From positions 2,370,001 through 2,434,000 of the forward strand of contig NZ_JACBZI010000001.1 of assembly GCF_013408145.1 (NCBI RefSeq): DNA of 64,000 nucleotides, in the 5' to 3' direction. The notes under the pieces were generated by a model that saw nothing but the letters and a program-made list of their open reading frames with translations, was not told where the DNA came from and did no database searches. Shown piece after piece: positions 43,299 to 59,100 of the stretch (positions within the stretch are counted from its first letter, which is position 1; each line of letters opens with the position of its first letter). This DNA is from Nocardioides marinus (GTDB lineage Bacteria; Actinomycetota; Actinomycetes; Propionibacteriales; Nocardioidaceae). The translations under genes and the position numbers were made by a program.

Positions 43299-43847
43299 TC
43301 AGTCGTCCTCGGGCAGCGGCGCCACCAGGCCGGGGCGGTCGGCGACCACGACCCGCCCGCCGGCCACGTCGACCTCGGGGACCAGGGCGCTCACGAACGG
43401 CACGAGGGTGTTGCGGCCGTCGGTGGCGCGGACCGCCAGCAGGTCCTGGGCCCCGCCGTGGACCAGGCCCGTGACCGTGCCGATGACGCTGCCGTCGAGG
43501 TCGTGCACGGCCAGGCCGACCAGCTGGTGGTCGTAGAACTCCTCGGGGTCCTCGGGGGTCTCGTCGGGGTCCAGCGTCACGTGCAGCACGGTGCCGCGCA
43601 GGGTCTCTGCGCTGTTGCGGTCCCCCGCCTCCTCGAAGGCGACCAGCAGCACGCCCTGGTGCCAGCGCGTGCGCGCGACGGTGAGGTACGCCGGGACCGC
43701 GGCCGCGTCCCGGGGTGCCTGGGCGCGCAGCCGCGCCCCGTCCGCGAAGCGTCGGTCGGGCTCGTCGGAGCGCACGTCGACCGTCACCTCGCCGCGGATG
43801 CCGTGCGGCTTGCCGATCCGGCCGACGACGACCTCGATGCCCTCCAC
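43299..43847 (-). CDS. rimM: 16S rRNA processing protein RimM
   Basis: A 182-residue protein. The RimM N-terminal domain ([20 protein letters not shown]) and the PRC-barrel C-terminal domain ([15 protein letters not shown], ending [15 protein letters not shown]) are clear. It assists 30S head assembly with S19. GTG 43847 is preceded by AGAAGGAG, which settles the start over the upstream open frame through the repeats. Confidence 0.94.
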   Translation of the reverse strand: MEGIEVVVGRIGKPHGIRGEVTVDVRSDEPDRRFADGARLRAQAPRDAAAVPAYLTVARTRWHQGVLLVAFEEAGDRNSAETLRGTVLHVTLDPDETPEDPEEFYDHQLVGLAVHDLDGSVIGTVTGLVHGGAQDLLAVRATDGRNTLVPFVSALVPEVDVAGGRVVVADRPGLVAPLPEDD

Positions 43848-43892
43848 GGGGACTCCTTCTCTCGGGTGCTGCGCTGGGTGCAGCTCTTGGAC

Positions 43893-43948
43893 GTGCACCC
43901 ATGAGCGTGCACCCATGAGCGTGCACCGACCAATGTGCACCGACCCGC
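43893..43948. repeat. 14-bp periodic repeat, four units
   Basis: GTGCAC recurs exactly every 14 bp at 43893, 43907, 43921 and 43935. The first two units are identical (gtgcacccatgagc); the other two diverge after gtgcacc. The last unit merges into the left arm of the adjacent hairpin. It lies in the khpA-rimM gap. Confidence 0.85.
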
Positions 43949-43973
43949 CAGAGGATCTCTGGCGGGTCGGTGC
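43937..43973 (-). terminator. 17-bp perfect hairpin between khpA and rimM
   Basis: Arm 43937-43953 pairs perfectly with 43957-43973 around the 3-nt loop gat. It is 18 nt past the khpA stop on the minus strand. It should end or attenuate transcription from rpsP-khpA before rimM-trmD. Confidence 0.85.
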
Positions 43974-43990
43974 GTGGGACTACGGGCCGG

Positions 43991-44233
43991 TCAACGCCGA
44001 CGGTCGACGTCGACGAAGTCGACGCGCGCACCGCCCTTGCCGGCCAGCGCGCTCACCACGGTGCGGAACGCGCTCGCGGTGCGACCGCCACGACCGATCA
44101 CCTTGCCGAGGTCGTCGGGGTGGACCCGGACCTCGAGGACCGACCCGCGGCGCAGCTGCTTGTCGCGCACGCTGACCTCGTCGGGGTTGTCGACGATGCC
44201 GCGCACCAGGTGCTCGAGCGCCTCGGCGAGCAT
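43991..44233 (-). CDS. khpA: KH-domain RNA-binding protein KhpA
   Basis: An 80-residue protein. A single KH domain carries the GxxG loop in [20 protein letters not shown]. Length and location directly after rpsP (5 bp) are characteristic of KhpA, which binds RNA and often works with a Jag/KhpB partner. ATG 44233 starts the conserved [20 protein letters not shown]. Confidence 0.93.
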   Translation of the reverse strand: MLAEALEHLVRGIVDNPDEVSVRDKQLRRGSVLEVRVHPDDLGKVIGRGGRTASAFRTVVSALAGKGGARVDFVDVDRRR

Positions 44234-44238
44234 GGCGC

Positions 44239-44742
44239 TCAGGCCTCGGCCTTGTCGTCGCCGGCGGGAGCCTCGGCGGTCTCCTCGGCCTTGGGCTCCT
44301 CGGCCTTCGGCTCCTCAGCCGGGGTCTCCTCGGCCTTGGGCTCCTCGACCTTCTCGGCCTTCTTGCTGGCCTTCTTGGTGGTGGCCGCGGCGGCGTCGCC
44401 GTCGGCCTCCTTGAGGGCCTCGTTGAAGATCTCGAGCTTGTCGCGCTTGGGGGCCTTGACCTTCAAGGTGCCCTCCTCGCCCGGGAGGCCCTTGAACTTC
44501 TGCCAGTCGCCGGTGATCTTGAGGATGGCGGCCACGGCGTCGGAGGGCTGCGCGCCCACACCGAGCCAGTACTGCGCCCGGTCGGAGACGACGTCGATGT
44601 ACGACGGGTCCTCCTTGGGGTGGTACTTGCCGATCTCCTCGATCACCCTGCCGTCGCGCTTCTTGCGGGAGTCGACGACGACGATGCGGTACTGCGGCAC
44701 CCGGATCTTGCCCAGGCGCTTCAAACGGATCTTGACGGCCAC
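44239..44742 (-). CDS. rpsP: 30S ribosomal protein S16 with long charged tail
   Basis: A 167-residue S16. The core ([20 protein letters not shown] through [20 protein letters not shown]) is about 85 residues. It is followed by a Lys/Glu/Ala-rich tail with repeats of EEPKAEE type, about twice the usual bacterial length. The start GTG 44742 (VAVKIRLKR) is the conserved N-terminus. First gene of rpsP-khpA. Confidence 0.94.
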   Translation of the reverse strand: MAVKIRLKRLGKIRVPQYRIVVVDSRKKRDGRVIEEIGKYHPKEDPSYIDVVSDRAQYWLGVGAQPSDAVAAILKITGDWQKFKGLPGEEGTLKVKAPKRDKLEIFNEALKEADGDAAAATTKKASKKAEKVEEPKAEETPAEEPKAEEPKAEETAEAPAGDDKAEA

Positions 44743-44933
44743 GGTTGTGGTGTCTCCTCGATGGTGGAAGGTGGTGAGGCGCACGGGAACCAGGTGGGGA
44801 CCGGGCACGCGTGCCTCGCGGGCTCTGCCACGGGCGGGAGTGAGAGGGTTCCCACCGGGCAGGACTCAGCCGGAAATGATGCCACGGGCCCCTGCGGACC
44901 CGAAATCGGGCGGCCGTCGACCCGGAGGACTGC

Positions 44934-46016
44934 CTAGCGGGCTGCGACGACGCTGCCGCGCAGCACGACGCGCTCGGGCTCGGCCAGCACCGACAGGTCG
45001 GCTCGCGGGTCACGGTCGAGGACGACGAAGTCGGCCTCCGCGCCCTCCTCCAGGCCGGCGAAGCCCAGCCACTCCCGGGCCCGCCAGGACGCCGCCGCCA
45101 GCACCTCGGCCGCGGGCATGCCCATCTCGTGCATCGCCCGGACCTCCTCCCACAAGAAGCCGTGCCGCCCCGTCCCGCCCCCGTCGGAGCCGACGTAGAG
45201 CGCGACACCGGCCTCGTGGGCGGCCATCAGCGCCTCGCGACGGCGGGCGTGCAGCGACTCCATCGTGTCGGCGTACGCCGGGAACTTCTCGCGCCCCTGC
45301 TCGGCGAAGACGGGGAACTTGTCGGTCTGCAGCACCGTCGGCACCAGGGCGACCCCCTGGGCGGCCATCTGCTCGACCTGGTCGACCGACAGGCCGGTGC
45401 CGTGCTCGAGGCAGTCGATGCCGGCGTCGAGCAGCCCCTGCAGCACCTCGCGCCCGAAGCAGTGGGCGGTGACCTTGGCGCCCTCGGCGTGCGCGGCCTC
45501 GATGGCCGCGGCGAAGGCCTCGGCCGGGAAGGACGGCGCGAGGTCCCCGGCGTCGCGGGAGATCCAGTCCCCCACGAGCTTGACCCAGCCGTCACCGCGC
45601 CGCGCCTCCTGCACGACGTACGCCGGCAGGTCGGCGGGCTCGACCTCGTGGGCGTAGTGGCGGATGTAGCGCCTGGTCCGGGCGATGTGCCGCCCGGCGC
45701 GGATCAGCCGCGGGAGGTCCTCGCGCTCCTGGACCCACCGGGTGTCGGCGGGCGAGCCGCAGTCGCGCAGCAGCAGGGCGCCGGTGTCGCGGTCGGCCAA
45801 CGCCTGGGCCAGCGTGTCCTTCTCGCTCACTGCTCCCCCGTCCTCGAGACCGAGGTGGTTGTGGGCGTCGACGAGGCCCGGGACGATCCAGCCCCGTCCC
45901 GCGGTCTCGGCACCCGGTTGCGGCTCGAAGGTGATGCGTCCGTCGACGACGTAGAGGTCGCGCACCTCCTCCCCCTGCTCGCCCAGCACCGGCCCGGAGA
46001 ACTTCAGCGCACTCAT
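44934..46016 (-). CDS. amidohydrolase family protein (imidazolonepropionase/prolidase-like)
   Basis: A 360-residue metal hydrolase. Metal ligands are seen in VDAHNHLG (first HxH), GWVKLVGDW (candidate carbamylated lysine), VTAHCFGR, CLEHGTGL and VGSDGGG. The N-terminal segment (SALKFSGPVLGEQGEEVRDL) forms the small beta domain. The substrate is unknown. It lies between the rpsP operon and the NYN gene; 191 bp of promoter-like sequence upstream of rpsP separate them. The ATG at 46016 is consistent with the family. Confidence 0.82.
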   Translation of the reverse strand: MSALKFSGPVLGEQGEEVRDLYVVDGRITFEPQPGAETAGRGWIVPGLVDAHNHLGLEDGGAVSEKDTLAQALADRDTGALLLRDCGSPADTRWVQEREDLPRLIRAGRHIARTRRYIRHYAHEVEPADLPAYVVQEARRGDGWVKLVGDWISRDAGDLAPSFPAEAFAAAIEAAHAEGAKVTAHCFGREVLQGLLDAGIDCLEHGTGLSVDQVEQMAAQGVALVPTVLQTDKFPVFAEQGREKFPAYADTMESLHARRREALMAAHEAGVALYVGSDGGGTGRHGFLWEEVRAMHEMGMPAAEVLAAASWRAREWLGFAGLEEGAEADFVVLDRDPRADLSVLAEPERVVLRGSVVAAR

Positions 46017-46197
46017 GGGCCGCACCGTACGCGGGTCAGCATGGATCCACCGATGGTCGCCGTCGCGAGCGGCACCAGATGGGTGCGCTGGCAAGGCGCC
46101 CGGCGCGAAGGCCTGCTGGATGCCCGTCGAGCGTCGGCAACGCAGCCAGCGTGCCCAGTTGGTGTCGCGCAGCAGGCGAGAATCGGTGAATCCAAGC

Positions 46198-46566
46198 TCA
46201 GAGGCGGTCCAGCAGCCAGGACGGGCCGACGACCAGCGCCCCGGCACCGGTGACGTTGGCGGCCAGGGCCCGGTCGGCGGTGACCACCATGACCGAGCGC
46301 CCCTTCTCCGCGGCACGGCGTGCCTCGGCCAGGATCGTCGCGTCGCCGTCCTTCGGGGCGTGGACCGTGCGCACGTGGGCGTCGCGGCCGGCCTTCACCC
46401 CGCCCTTGGCGGCGCCCTCCAGGACCAGCACGACCTCCTCGCCCGGCACGTCGGCGACCAGGAGCTGCTCGTGGAGGCGGCGCGCCGCACCGGCACGGTC
46501 CTTCCACCAGCCGTCGGGTCGCGCGCCCACCACGTTGGCGGCGTCGACGACCAGCACCGAAGCCAT
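46198..46566 (-). CDS. NYN-domain (PIN-like) RNase family protein
   Basis: A 122-residue protein. It starts with SVLVVDAANVVGARPDGWW, the Asp-Asn motif of NYN/PIN nucleases, and has later acidic residues (DGDATILAEARRAAE) and VMVVTADRALAANV. Related proteins (YacP/Rae1-like) cut RNA on ribosomes, but the exact role here is unknown. ATG 46566 is used. It is separated from ffh by a dispersed repeat. Confidence 0.75.
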   Translation of the reverse strand: MASVLVVDAANVVGARPDGWWKDRAGAARRLHEQLLVADVPGEEVVLVLEGAAKGGVKAGRDAHVRTVHAPKDGDATILAEARRAAEKGRSVMVVTADRALAANVTGAGALVVGPSWLLDRL

Positions 46567-46581
46567 CGGGTTGCCTTTCGT

Positions 46582-46643
46582 CTCACCGGGTCTCGACCCG
46601 CGCGTCACGCCCTCGCACGCTCGGGCGTGGCGCTTGCTCGACC
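46582..46643. repeat. dispersed GGTCTCGAC/GCTCGACC repeat element
   Basis: The 16-nt ctcaccgggtctcgac (46582-46597) is the exact inverse complement of gtcgagacccggtgag inside the 57-bp repeats at 6333-6498. The element closes with gctcgacc (46636-46643), giving the same bounding motifs with a different middle. It lies between ffh and the NYN gene and can fold as a hairpin around gcgtcacgccctcg...cgggcgtggcgc. Confidence 0.75.
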
Positions 46644-46683
46644 TTCGCTCACGACGCCGGGCTCGCTGCGCTCCCCCGGCTGC

Positions 46684-48261
46684 TCACTTCAAGAACTTCG
46701 AGAAGTCCTTCGGGAGGTTCAGCTCGGCGGCGGCCTTCTCGTAGTCGACCTCGTCGCCCCCGGGAGCACCGAACGGGTTCCCACCGGCCGAGGCGGCCTT
46801 CTCCTTGGCCGCCTTCTCGGCCTGCGCGGCCTTGGCCGGGTTGCCGGAGACGCGCTTGCCGCCCTTGCCCTTCTTCGGCGGCTGCTTGGGCTTGCGGCCC
46901 TTGCCACCGCCCATCCCGGGCATCCCCGGCATGCCGGGCATCCCCGGCATCCCGCCGCCCTTGGCGAGCTGGGTCATCATCTTGCGCGCCTCGAAGAACC
47001 GGTCGACGAGCTGGTTGACCTCGGTGACGGTGCGTCCACACCCCTTGGCGATGCGCTGGCGACGGGAACCGTCGATCATCTTGGGGTTGATCCGCTCCGC
47101 CGGCGTCATCGAGTAGATGATCGCCTGGATGCGGTCGATCTCGCGGTCGTCGAAGTTCTCCAGCTGCTCACGGAACTGCCCCATCCCGGGCAGCATCCCC
47201 ATGATCTTCGACATCGAGCCGAGCTTGCGGACCTGCTGCATCTGCTCCAGGAAGTCCACGAGCGTGAACTCCCCGCCCCGGCCCGAGAGCTTCTCCGCCG
47301 CCTTCATCGCCTGCTCGGCGTCGAAGGTCTTCTCGGCCTGCTCGATCAGGGTCAGCACGTCACCCATGTCGAGGATGCGCGAGGCCATCCGGTCGGGGTG
47401 GAAGAGGTCGAAGTCGGTCAGCTTCTCGCCGTTGGAGGCGAACATGACCGGCCTGCCGGTGATCGAGGCGATCGACAGCGCCGCGCCGCCACGGGCGTCA
47501 CCGTCGAGCTTGGTGAGCACGACGGCGTCGTACCCGACCCCCTCGAGGAAGGCCTGGGCGGTGGTGACGGCGTCCTGACCGATCATCGCGTCGACGACGA
47601 AGAGCACCTCGTCGGGCCGGACCGCGTCACGGATGTCGGCGGCCTGCTGCATGAGCTCGGCGTCGACGCCGAGGCGGCCTGCGGTGTCGACGATCACGAC
47701 GTCGTGCAGCTTGCGCTTGGCCTCCTCGATGGAGGCCTGTGCGACACCGACCGGGTCGCCGGTCCCGTTACCGGGCTCGGGGGCGAAGACCGGGACGCCG
47801 ACGCGCTCACCGTTGACCTGCAGCTGGTTGACCGCGTTGGGGCGCTGGAGGTCGCAGGCCACCAGCAGCGGGGTCTTGCCCTGCTCCTTGAGCCACAGCG
47901 CGAGCTTGGCGGCCAGCGTCGTCTTGCCGGCGCCCTGGAGACCGGCGAGCATGATGACGGTGGGGCCGGTCTTGGCGTAGCGCAGCCGACGGGTCTCCCC
48001 GCCGAGGATGTTGACGAGCTCCTCGTTGACGATCTTGACGATCTGCTGCGCGGGGTTCAGCGCACCGCTGACCTCCTCGCCGCGGGCGCGCTCCTTGACC
48101 GCAGCGACGAACTCCTTGACCACCGGCAGCGCGACGTCGGCCTCCAGCAGCGCGATGCGGATCTCGCGCGCGGTGGCGTCGATGTCGGCCTCGGAGAGCC
48201 GGCCCTTCCCCCGGAGGTTCTTGAAGGTGTCGGCGAGGCGGTCGGAGAGGGTGGCGAACAC
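46684..48261 (-). CDS. ffh: signal recognition particle protein Ffh
   Basis: A 525-residue GTPase. The N domain (about 1-90) and G domain have GLQGAGKTTLAAKLA, VDTAGRLGVD and TKLDGDARGG. The methionine-rich M domain follows from about 330, including RIAKGCGRTVTEVNQLV for 4.5S RNA. A low-complexity GMPGMPGMPGMPGM run and a lysine-rich tail end in PKDFSKFLK. It binds signal sequences on ribosomes and docks with FtsY, encoded at 54201. Confidence 0.97.
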   Translation of the reverse strand: MFATLSDRLADTFKNLRGKGRLSEADIDATAREIRIALLEADVALPVVKEFVAAVKERARGEEVSGALNPAQQIVKIVNEELVNILGGETRRLRYAKTGPTVIMLAGLQGAGKTTLAAKLALWLKEQGKTPLLVACDLQRPNAVNQLQVNGERVGVPVFAPEPGNGTGDPVGVAQASIEEAKRKLHDVVIVDTAGRLGVDAELMQQAADIRDAVRPDEVLFVVDAMIGQDAVTTAQAFLEGVGYDAVVLTKLDGDARGGAALSIASITGRPVMFASNGEKLTDFDLFHPDRMASRILDMGDVLTLIEQAEKTFDAEQAMKAAEKLSGRGGEFTLVDFLEQMQQVRKLGSMSKIMGMLPGMGQFREQLENFDDREIDRIQAIIYSMTPAERINPKMIDGSRRQRIAKGCGRTVTEVNQLVDRFFEARKMMTQLAKGGGMPGMPGMPGMPGMGGGKGRKPKQPPKKGKGGKRVSGNPAKAAQAEKAAKEKAASAGGNPFGAPGGDEVDYEKAAAELNLPKDFSKFLK

Positions 48262-48270
48262 CGGCCCAGC

Positions 48271-52212
<3,942 letters not shown>

Positions 52213-52258
52213 GGGCGACCACCCTCAGGAGCGGGTGTTACGGCCGCCCGCTCGCGAT

Positions 52259-52274
52259 GTTTCAGTCGTGTAAA
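52259..52274 (-). promoter_or_regulatory. candidate GlnR box upstream of amt copy 2
   Basis: On the minus strand it reads TTTAC-acgact-GAAAC, matching the actinobacterial GlnR pattern gTnAc-n6-GaAAc at nine of its informative positions. It lies in the 137-bp gap between amt copy 2 and glnK copy 2. A further GTAAC occurs nearer the gene. Confidence 0.5.
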
Positions 52275-52349
52275 CGAGTGCAGCACCGAGCCCCGGCGGC
52301 CACTGCTGGGCAGCGGCCGCCGGGGCACCGGAGTCGTGCGGTGAGGGGC

Positions 52350-53974
<1,625 letters not shown>

Positions 53975-54113
53975 AAAACCTCCAGGGGAATCTGTACGGG
54001 GGGAACGGCACCCGAGGCCGCGCGACAGCGCTGTCGGGAGGGGGTGCGCCCCATTCGTTGACTCGACCAAACAGGCCGGAGGTTTCCTCGCTCCGCCCCG
54101 TTTGTTTCCGGAG

Positions 54114-54139
54114 CGCAACAGGTGCGCCTCCCGTGTTAC
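54114..54139 (-). promoter_or_regulatory. possible GlnR half-sites upstream of amt copy 1
   Basis: On the minus strand GTAAC (54135-54139) is followed, after a 5-nt-offset spacer, by GTTGC-gctccg-GAAAC (54114-54129). The second is a GlnR-type a/b pair with one mismatch. The spacing between the first GTAAC and the pair is 20 bp instead of the usual 22, so support is weaker than for the site at 52259. Confidence 0.35.
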
Positions 54140-54200
54140 ATGTGGATGACGGGAGCGGTGGAGGGGTTTGCGGCCGGCGCCGCGGTGGAAGCGGCGGTGC

Positions 54201-55352
54201 TCAGCCCAGCAGCGCGTCGACGAAGGCGCCCGCGTCGAACGGTGCGAGGTCGTCGGGGCCCTCCCCCAGGCCCACGAGCTTGACCGGGACGCCGAGCTCA
54301 CGCTGGACCTGCACGACGATCCCGCCCTTGGCCGAGCCGTCGAGCTTGGTCAGCACGATGCCGGTGACCGCGACGGCCTCGGAGAAGACCCGGGCCTGGA
54401 TCAGGCCGTTCTGGCCGGTCGTGGCGTCCAGGACGAGCAGCACCTCGGTGACCGGGGCCTGCTTCTCGATGACCCGCTTGACCTTGCCCAGCTCGTCCAT
54501 CAGGCCCTGCTTGTTCTGCAGCCGGCCGGCGGTGTCGACCAGCACGGTGTCCACACCGCGCTCGGCACCGCTCTGGACGGCCCGGAAGGCGACGCTCGCG
54601 GGGTCGGCCCCCTCCTCGCCGCGGACCACGTCGACGCCCACGCGCTCGCCCCAGGTGGCCAGCTGCTCCACCGCGGCGGCGCGGAAGGTGTCAGCGGCAC
54701 CGAGGACGACGCTGCGCTCCTCGGCGACGAGGATGCGCGCGATCTTGCCGACCGTGGTGGTCTTGCCGGCACCGTTGACGCCCACGACCAGGACGACACC
54801 GGGGGTGCCGTCTTCGCCGCTGACCTGGAGTCGACGGTCCAGGTCGGGGTCGACCAGCGCGACGAGCTCCTCGCGCAGCACGGTGCGCGGGTCGCCCTCG
54901 CCCTCCACGCGCAGCCGGGTGCGCAGCCGCTCGACCAGCTCCTGGGTGGGCGCCACACCGATGTCGGCGGTGAGCAGGGTGTCCTCGATCGACTCCCAGG
55001 TGTCCTCGTCGAGACGGTCGCGCGAGAGCAGGGCGAGCAGGCCGCGGCCCAGTGAGCCCTGCGACCCGGCCAGGCGCTGGCGCAGGCGCACCAGCCGCGA
55101 GGCGGTGCCCTCGGGCCGCTCCAGCTCCGGGGCCGTCGGCGGCTCCTCGACCTCCGGCTCGATCGTGACCGGCGGCGCGCTCAGCTCGGTCGGTGCCTCG
55201 GGGTCCGCAGGCGGGGTGGTGAGGACGTCGGAGTGCGTGTCCGGCAACGGCGCGGGCTTGCGTCGCCCGGACACGAGCAGGCCGACGACCAGCGCCACGA
55301 GGGCGATGCCGACGACGGCGACAAGGAGGACCAGCAACGCGACGGAGCTCAT
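54201..55352 (-). CDS. ftsY: signal recognition particle receptor FtsY
   Basis: A 383-residue protein. An N-terminal membrane segment (LLVLLVAVVGIALVALVVGL) is followed by an acidic, proline-rich linker, then the NG GTPase domain: GVNGAGKTTTVGKIA, GAADTFRAAAVEQL, VDTAGRLQNK and TKLDGSAKGG. It receives the SRP-ribosome complex at the membrane. ATG 55352 is taken; ATG 55361 is in frame and equally possible. Confidence 0.95.
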   Translation of the reverse strand: MSSVALLVLLVAVVGIALVALVVGLLVSGRRKPAPLPDTHSDVLTTPPADPEAPTELSAPPVTIEPEVEEPPTAPELERPEGTASRLVRLRQRLAGSQGSLGRGLLALLSRDRLDEDTWESIEDTLLTADIGVAPTQELVERLRTRLRVEGEGDPRTVLREELVALVDPDLDRRLQVSGEDGTPGVVLVVGVNGAGKTTTVGKIARILVAEERSVVLGAADTFRAAAVEQLATWGERVGVDVVRGEEGADPASVAFRAVQSGAERGVDTVLVDTAGRLQNKQGLMDELGKVKRVIEKQAPVTEVLLVLDATTGQNGLIQARVFSEAVAVTGIVLTKLDGSAKGGIVVQVQRELGVPVKLVGLGEGPDDLAPFDAGAFVDALLG

Positions 55353-55422
55353 GGGCGCCATCCAACCACCGGCCCGGGGACCTCCCGGAACCGGCGGGTG
55401 GGACCGGCGCGCGTGGGGCGGC

Positions 55423-55635
55423 TCAGCTGCGGGTTCCGGGCTCCGGACGCGGTCGGACGGCGGCGTCGCCGTCGGTCTCGTCGAGGGTGGGCAGCCGGTC
55501 GGCGGCGCGGGTCATCGCGGACCCGAGCCACTCCCCGGAGGTCGGCGTCTCGCCCCGGTGCGGGAAGGCCACGTAGAACAGCACGAGGCCGGCGGTCACC
55601 ACGATCCCGAGCATGGCGATGAGGATGGTCAGCAC
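55423..55635 (-). CDS. small single-span membrane protein
   Basis: A 70-residue protein. One N-terminal span (VLTILIAMLGIVVTAGLVLF) is followed by a charged tail. GTG 55635 is the best start because the hydrophobic helix begins at once. No family recognised. It lies between ftsY and the thioesterase gene on the same strand. Confidence 0.6.
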   Translation of the reverse strand: MLTILIAMLGIVVTAGLVLFYVAFPHRGETPTSGEWLGSAMTRAADRLPTLDETDGDAAVRPRPEPGTRS

Positions 55636-55660
55636 GCCCGCCACCGTGCCACAGGTCCGG

Positions 55661-56113
55661 TCAGGACCCCGCCTCCCCACGCACCAGCGGCGCGACTGCG
55701 GCGCGGATCACGTCGGGCATCGGGGTCACCGGACGGGCGGGGTCGGTGTTGTCGACGTACACGTGCACGAAGCGGCCCTCGGCGGCCGCCTCGTCGCCGT
55801 CGCCCTGGAACAGCCCGATGCGGTAGATCGCCGAGGACGTGCCGAGCCGGTCGCAGACCAGGCCCATCTCGATCGGCTCCGGGAAGCCGATCTCGCGGAA
55901 GTACTGGCACGAGGTCTCCGCGACCACGCCGATCTGCGGGAGCGAGCGCACGTCGACCCCCGTGGCCTCGTAGAGGTGGGCGTTGACCGCGGTGTCGAAC
56001 AGCTCGTAGTAGGTGGCGTTGTTGAGGTGTCCGTAGGCGTCGTCGTCGCGCCAGCGGGTGGTGACGGTGCGCCAGGCGACGTACTCGTCGCGGGTGGGGC
56101 GGGGACGGGGCAT
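55661..56113 (-). CDS. 4HBT hotdog-fold acyl-CoA thioesterase
   Basis: A 150-residue protein. The hotdog signature is TRWRDDDAYGHLNNATYYELFDTAVN, with the catalytic Asp in DDAYGH, as in 4-hydroxybenzoyl-CoA thioesterases and YbgC. Length is normal. Substrate is unknown. ATG 56113 follows the smc stop by 54 bp, and the gene may be co-transcribed with smc. Confidence 0.85.
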   Translation of the reverse strand: MPRPRPTRDEYVAWRTVTTRWRDDDAYGHLNNATYYELFDTAVNAHLYEATGVDVRSLPQIGVVAETSCQYFREIGFPEPIEMGLVCDRLGTSSAIYRIGLFQGDGDEAAAEGRFVHVYVDNTDPARPVTPMPDVIRAAVAPLVRGEAGS

Positions 56114-56167
56114 GGGGCAGCGCCTCTCGTGCTCGTGGGTGGGTCGATGGGCCGGGTCGGCCCGAGG

Positions 56168-59100
56168 TCAGACGGGCTCGGTGTCGCGCAGCCGCTGGCT
56201 GATGACGGCGGAGACGCCGTCGCCGCGCATGGTCACGCCGTAGAGGGCGTCGCCGACCTCCATGGTCCGTTTCTGGTGGGTGATGACGAGCAGCTGGGAG
56301 TTCTCCCTCAGCTCCTCGTAGATCTCCAGCAGCCGGCCGAGGTTGGTGTCGTCGAGCGCGGCCTCGACCTCGTCGAGGATGTAGAACGGGCTCGGGCGCG
56401 CCTTGAACAGCGCCACCAGGAAGGCCACCGCCACCAGTGAGCGCTCCCCGCCGGAGAGCAGCGAGAGCCGCTTGACCTTCTTCCCCGGCGGCCTTGCCTC
56501 GACCTCGACGCCGGTGGTGAGCATGTCCGAGGGGTCGGTGAGCACCAGCCTGCCCTCCCCACCGGGGAAGAGCCGCGAGAACGTCGCGTCGAAGGCCTTC
56601 TCGACGTCGGCGTACGCCTCACGGAAGACCTGCTCGACCCGGTCGTCCACGTCCTTGACGATCTCGAGGAGGTCCTTGCGGGTGCGACGCAGGTCGTCGA
56701 GCTGCTCGGAGAGGAACTGGTGACGCTCCTCCAGCGCCGAGAACTCCTCGAGCGCCAGCGGGTTGACCTTGCCCAGCATCGACAGCGCCCGCTCGGCGGC
56801 CTTGAGCCGCTTGACCTGCTCCTCGCGGACGAAGGGGACCGCCTCGGGGGTCTGCTCCTCGACATCGGTGCCCTCGGGGTCGCTCGCGGCCTCCTGGTCG
56901 CCCCGGTCGCCCTGCACCGGCACCAGCTGGTCGGGGCCGTAGTCGGCGACGAGGGCGTCGGGCTCGAGACCCAGCTCCTCGAGCGTGCGGTTCTCGAGCT
57001 GCTCGATGCGCATCCGCTGCTGGGTGCGGGCCACCTCGTCGCGGTGCACCGAGGAGACCAGCTCCTCGTGCTCCTTGGCGAGCTCGCGGAGCTGCCCGCG
57101 CACCGTGCGCAGCTGCTCCTCGCGCCCACGGCGGGCCTCCTCCACCTCGGCGCGGGCGTCGGCGGCCTGCTGGATCGACGCCTCCAGGCGGTGCAGGACG
57201 AAGCCGACGGCCGCCGAGACCGCCTCGGCCGCCCGGCCCTCGCGCAGCACCCGCTCCCGACGCGCGGCGGCCTGGGCGCGCTGCTCACGCTCCTTGGCCG
57301 CGCTGCGGCGCAGGCCGTCGGCGCGACCGTGCAGGGCCCGGGCGCGCTCCTCGGAGGTGCGCAGCGCCAGGCGCGCGTCCATCTCGGCCTGCCGGGCCTG
57401 GCGGGCGCGCTCCGCGAGCTCCTCGCGTACGCCGGTGTCCGGCTCCTCCTCGGGGGTGTCCTCGGCCGCGGCCAGCCGCTCCTCGAGCTCCGCGAGCCCC
57501 GCGACCGCCTGCACCCGGGCCTCCTCGGCCCGGGCGATCGCCTGCTCGAGCCGCTCGGCCTCGCCCCGGGCGGCGCGGGCCTGGGACCCGTGCTGGCCCA
57601 GCTCCTCGGCGACGGCGGCCAGGGTCGCGTCGGACTCGTGCAGCCGGGCCAGGGCGACGTCCACACGCTTGGTGGCCTCGTGCCGCTCGGCCTCGAGCCG
57701 GCTGGTCTCGAACGCGGCGCGCTCGCCGGCCGCCACGGCCTCGGCCAGGGCGGTGTCGGCCTCCTCGACGGCGGCCTGGATCTCCAGCAGGCTCTGCTGC
57801 TGGCCGGAGCCGCCGGCGGCGTACCTGGCGCCGAGGACGTCCCCGGCCGTGGTCACCGCGGTGACCTCCGGGTGCTGCTCGACCAGGGACCGGGCGGTGG
57901 GCAGGTCGGCGACGATCGCGACCCGGTCGAGCAGCGAGGTGAGCCCCGCGCGCAGCTCGCCGGGGCACTCGACGACGTCGACGGCCCAGGTCGCGTCGGC
58001 CGGGAGTGCGGGCCACTCCCCCGCCGGGGGCAGCGCCGGGCCGTCGGCGAGCAGCAGGGCGGCCCGCCCGAGGTCGTTGCCCTCGAGGTGTCCCAGCGCC
58101 GCCAGCGCCGCGGCGACGTCGCGCACGGCGACGGCCTCGGCGGCGGTCCCGAGCGCGGCGGCGACCGCGGCCTCGTGGCCGTGGCGCACCGTGAGCAGCG
58201 CGGCCAGCGAGCCGAGGACGCCCTCGAGGTCGTCGGCGGCCAGCAGCGCTCCGGCGCCGTCCCTACGGGTCAGGCCGAGCTCCAGCGCCTCCTTGCGGGC
58301 GGTGAGGCTGTGCCGGTCGCGGTCGGCCTGCTGGGCGCGCTCGCGCATCGCGGCCAGCCGCTCCTCGACGTCGTCGAGCGCCGCGACGGCCTGCTCGTGC
58401 TCCGCGTCGAGGCCCTCCTCGCCGGCGTCGAGGCCGGCGACCTTCGTCTCCAGGGTGGTGAAGGCCAGCTGCGCCCTCTCGGCGCGGGCCAGGGCGTCCT
58501 CGCGGCCCTGCCGCAGGCGCTCGACCTCCTCGTCGGCGCCGGCGGCGCGTGACTTCAGCGCGTTGACCTGGCCGTGCAGGCGGGCCAGGCCCTCGCGCCG
58601 GTCGGCTGCGGCGCGCTGCAGCCCGGCGATGCGGCGTTCCTCCTCCGCGGCGGCGTCCTCGGCGGCCTTGCGCGCGGTGACGGCCGCGTCCAGGGCGGCG
58701 CGGTGGGCGTCGACCTCCGCGGCGATCTGCGTCTCCTGCTCAGCGACCCGGTCGGCCTCGGCCTCCAGCGCGTCGGGGTCGCGCCCGCTGGCGGTCTCCA
58801 CGACGTTGCTGCCGGCGGCGTTGCGGATCCGCTCGGCCGCCAACGACTGGGTGCCGCGCAGCCGCTCGCGCAGGCCGGAGAGGGAGTACCAGGTGTCCTG
58901 GGCCGCGGAGAGCGCGGGCAGGTCCTCGCGCAGGGCGGCCTCGAGGGCGGCCTCGCTCTCGCGGGCCGCGGCGATCGCGGCCTCGACCTCCTCGCGCCGG
59001 GCCACGAGCACCGACTCGTCGGCCATCTCCTGCTCCAGCGCGGTGCGCGCGGTCACGAGGTCGTCGGCGAGGAGGCGGGCCCGGGCGTCACGCACGTCGG

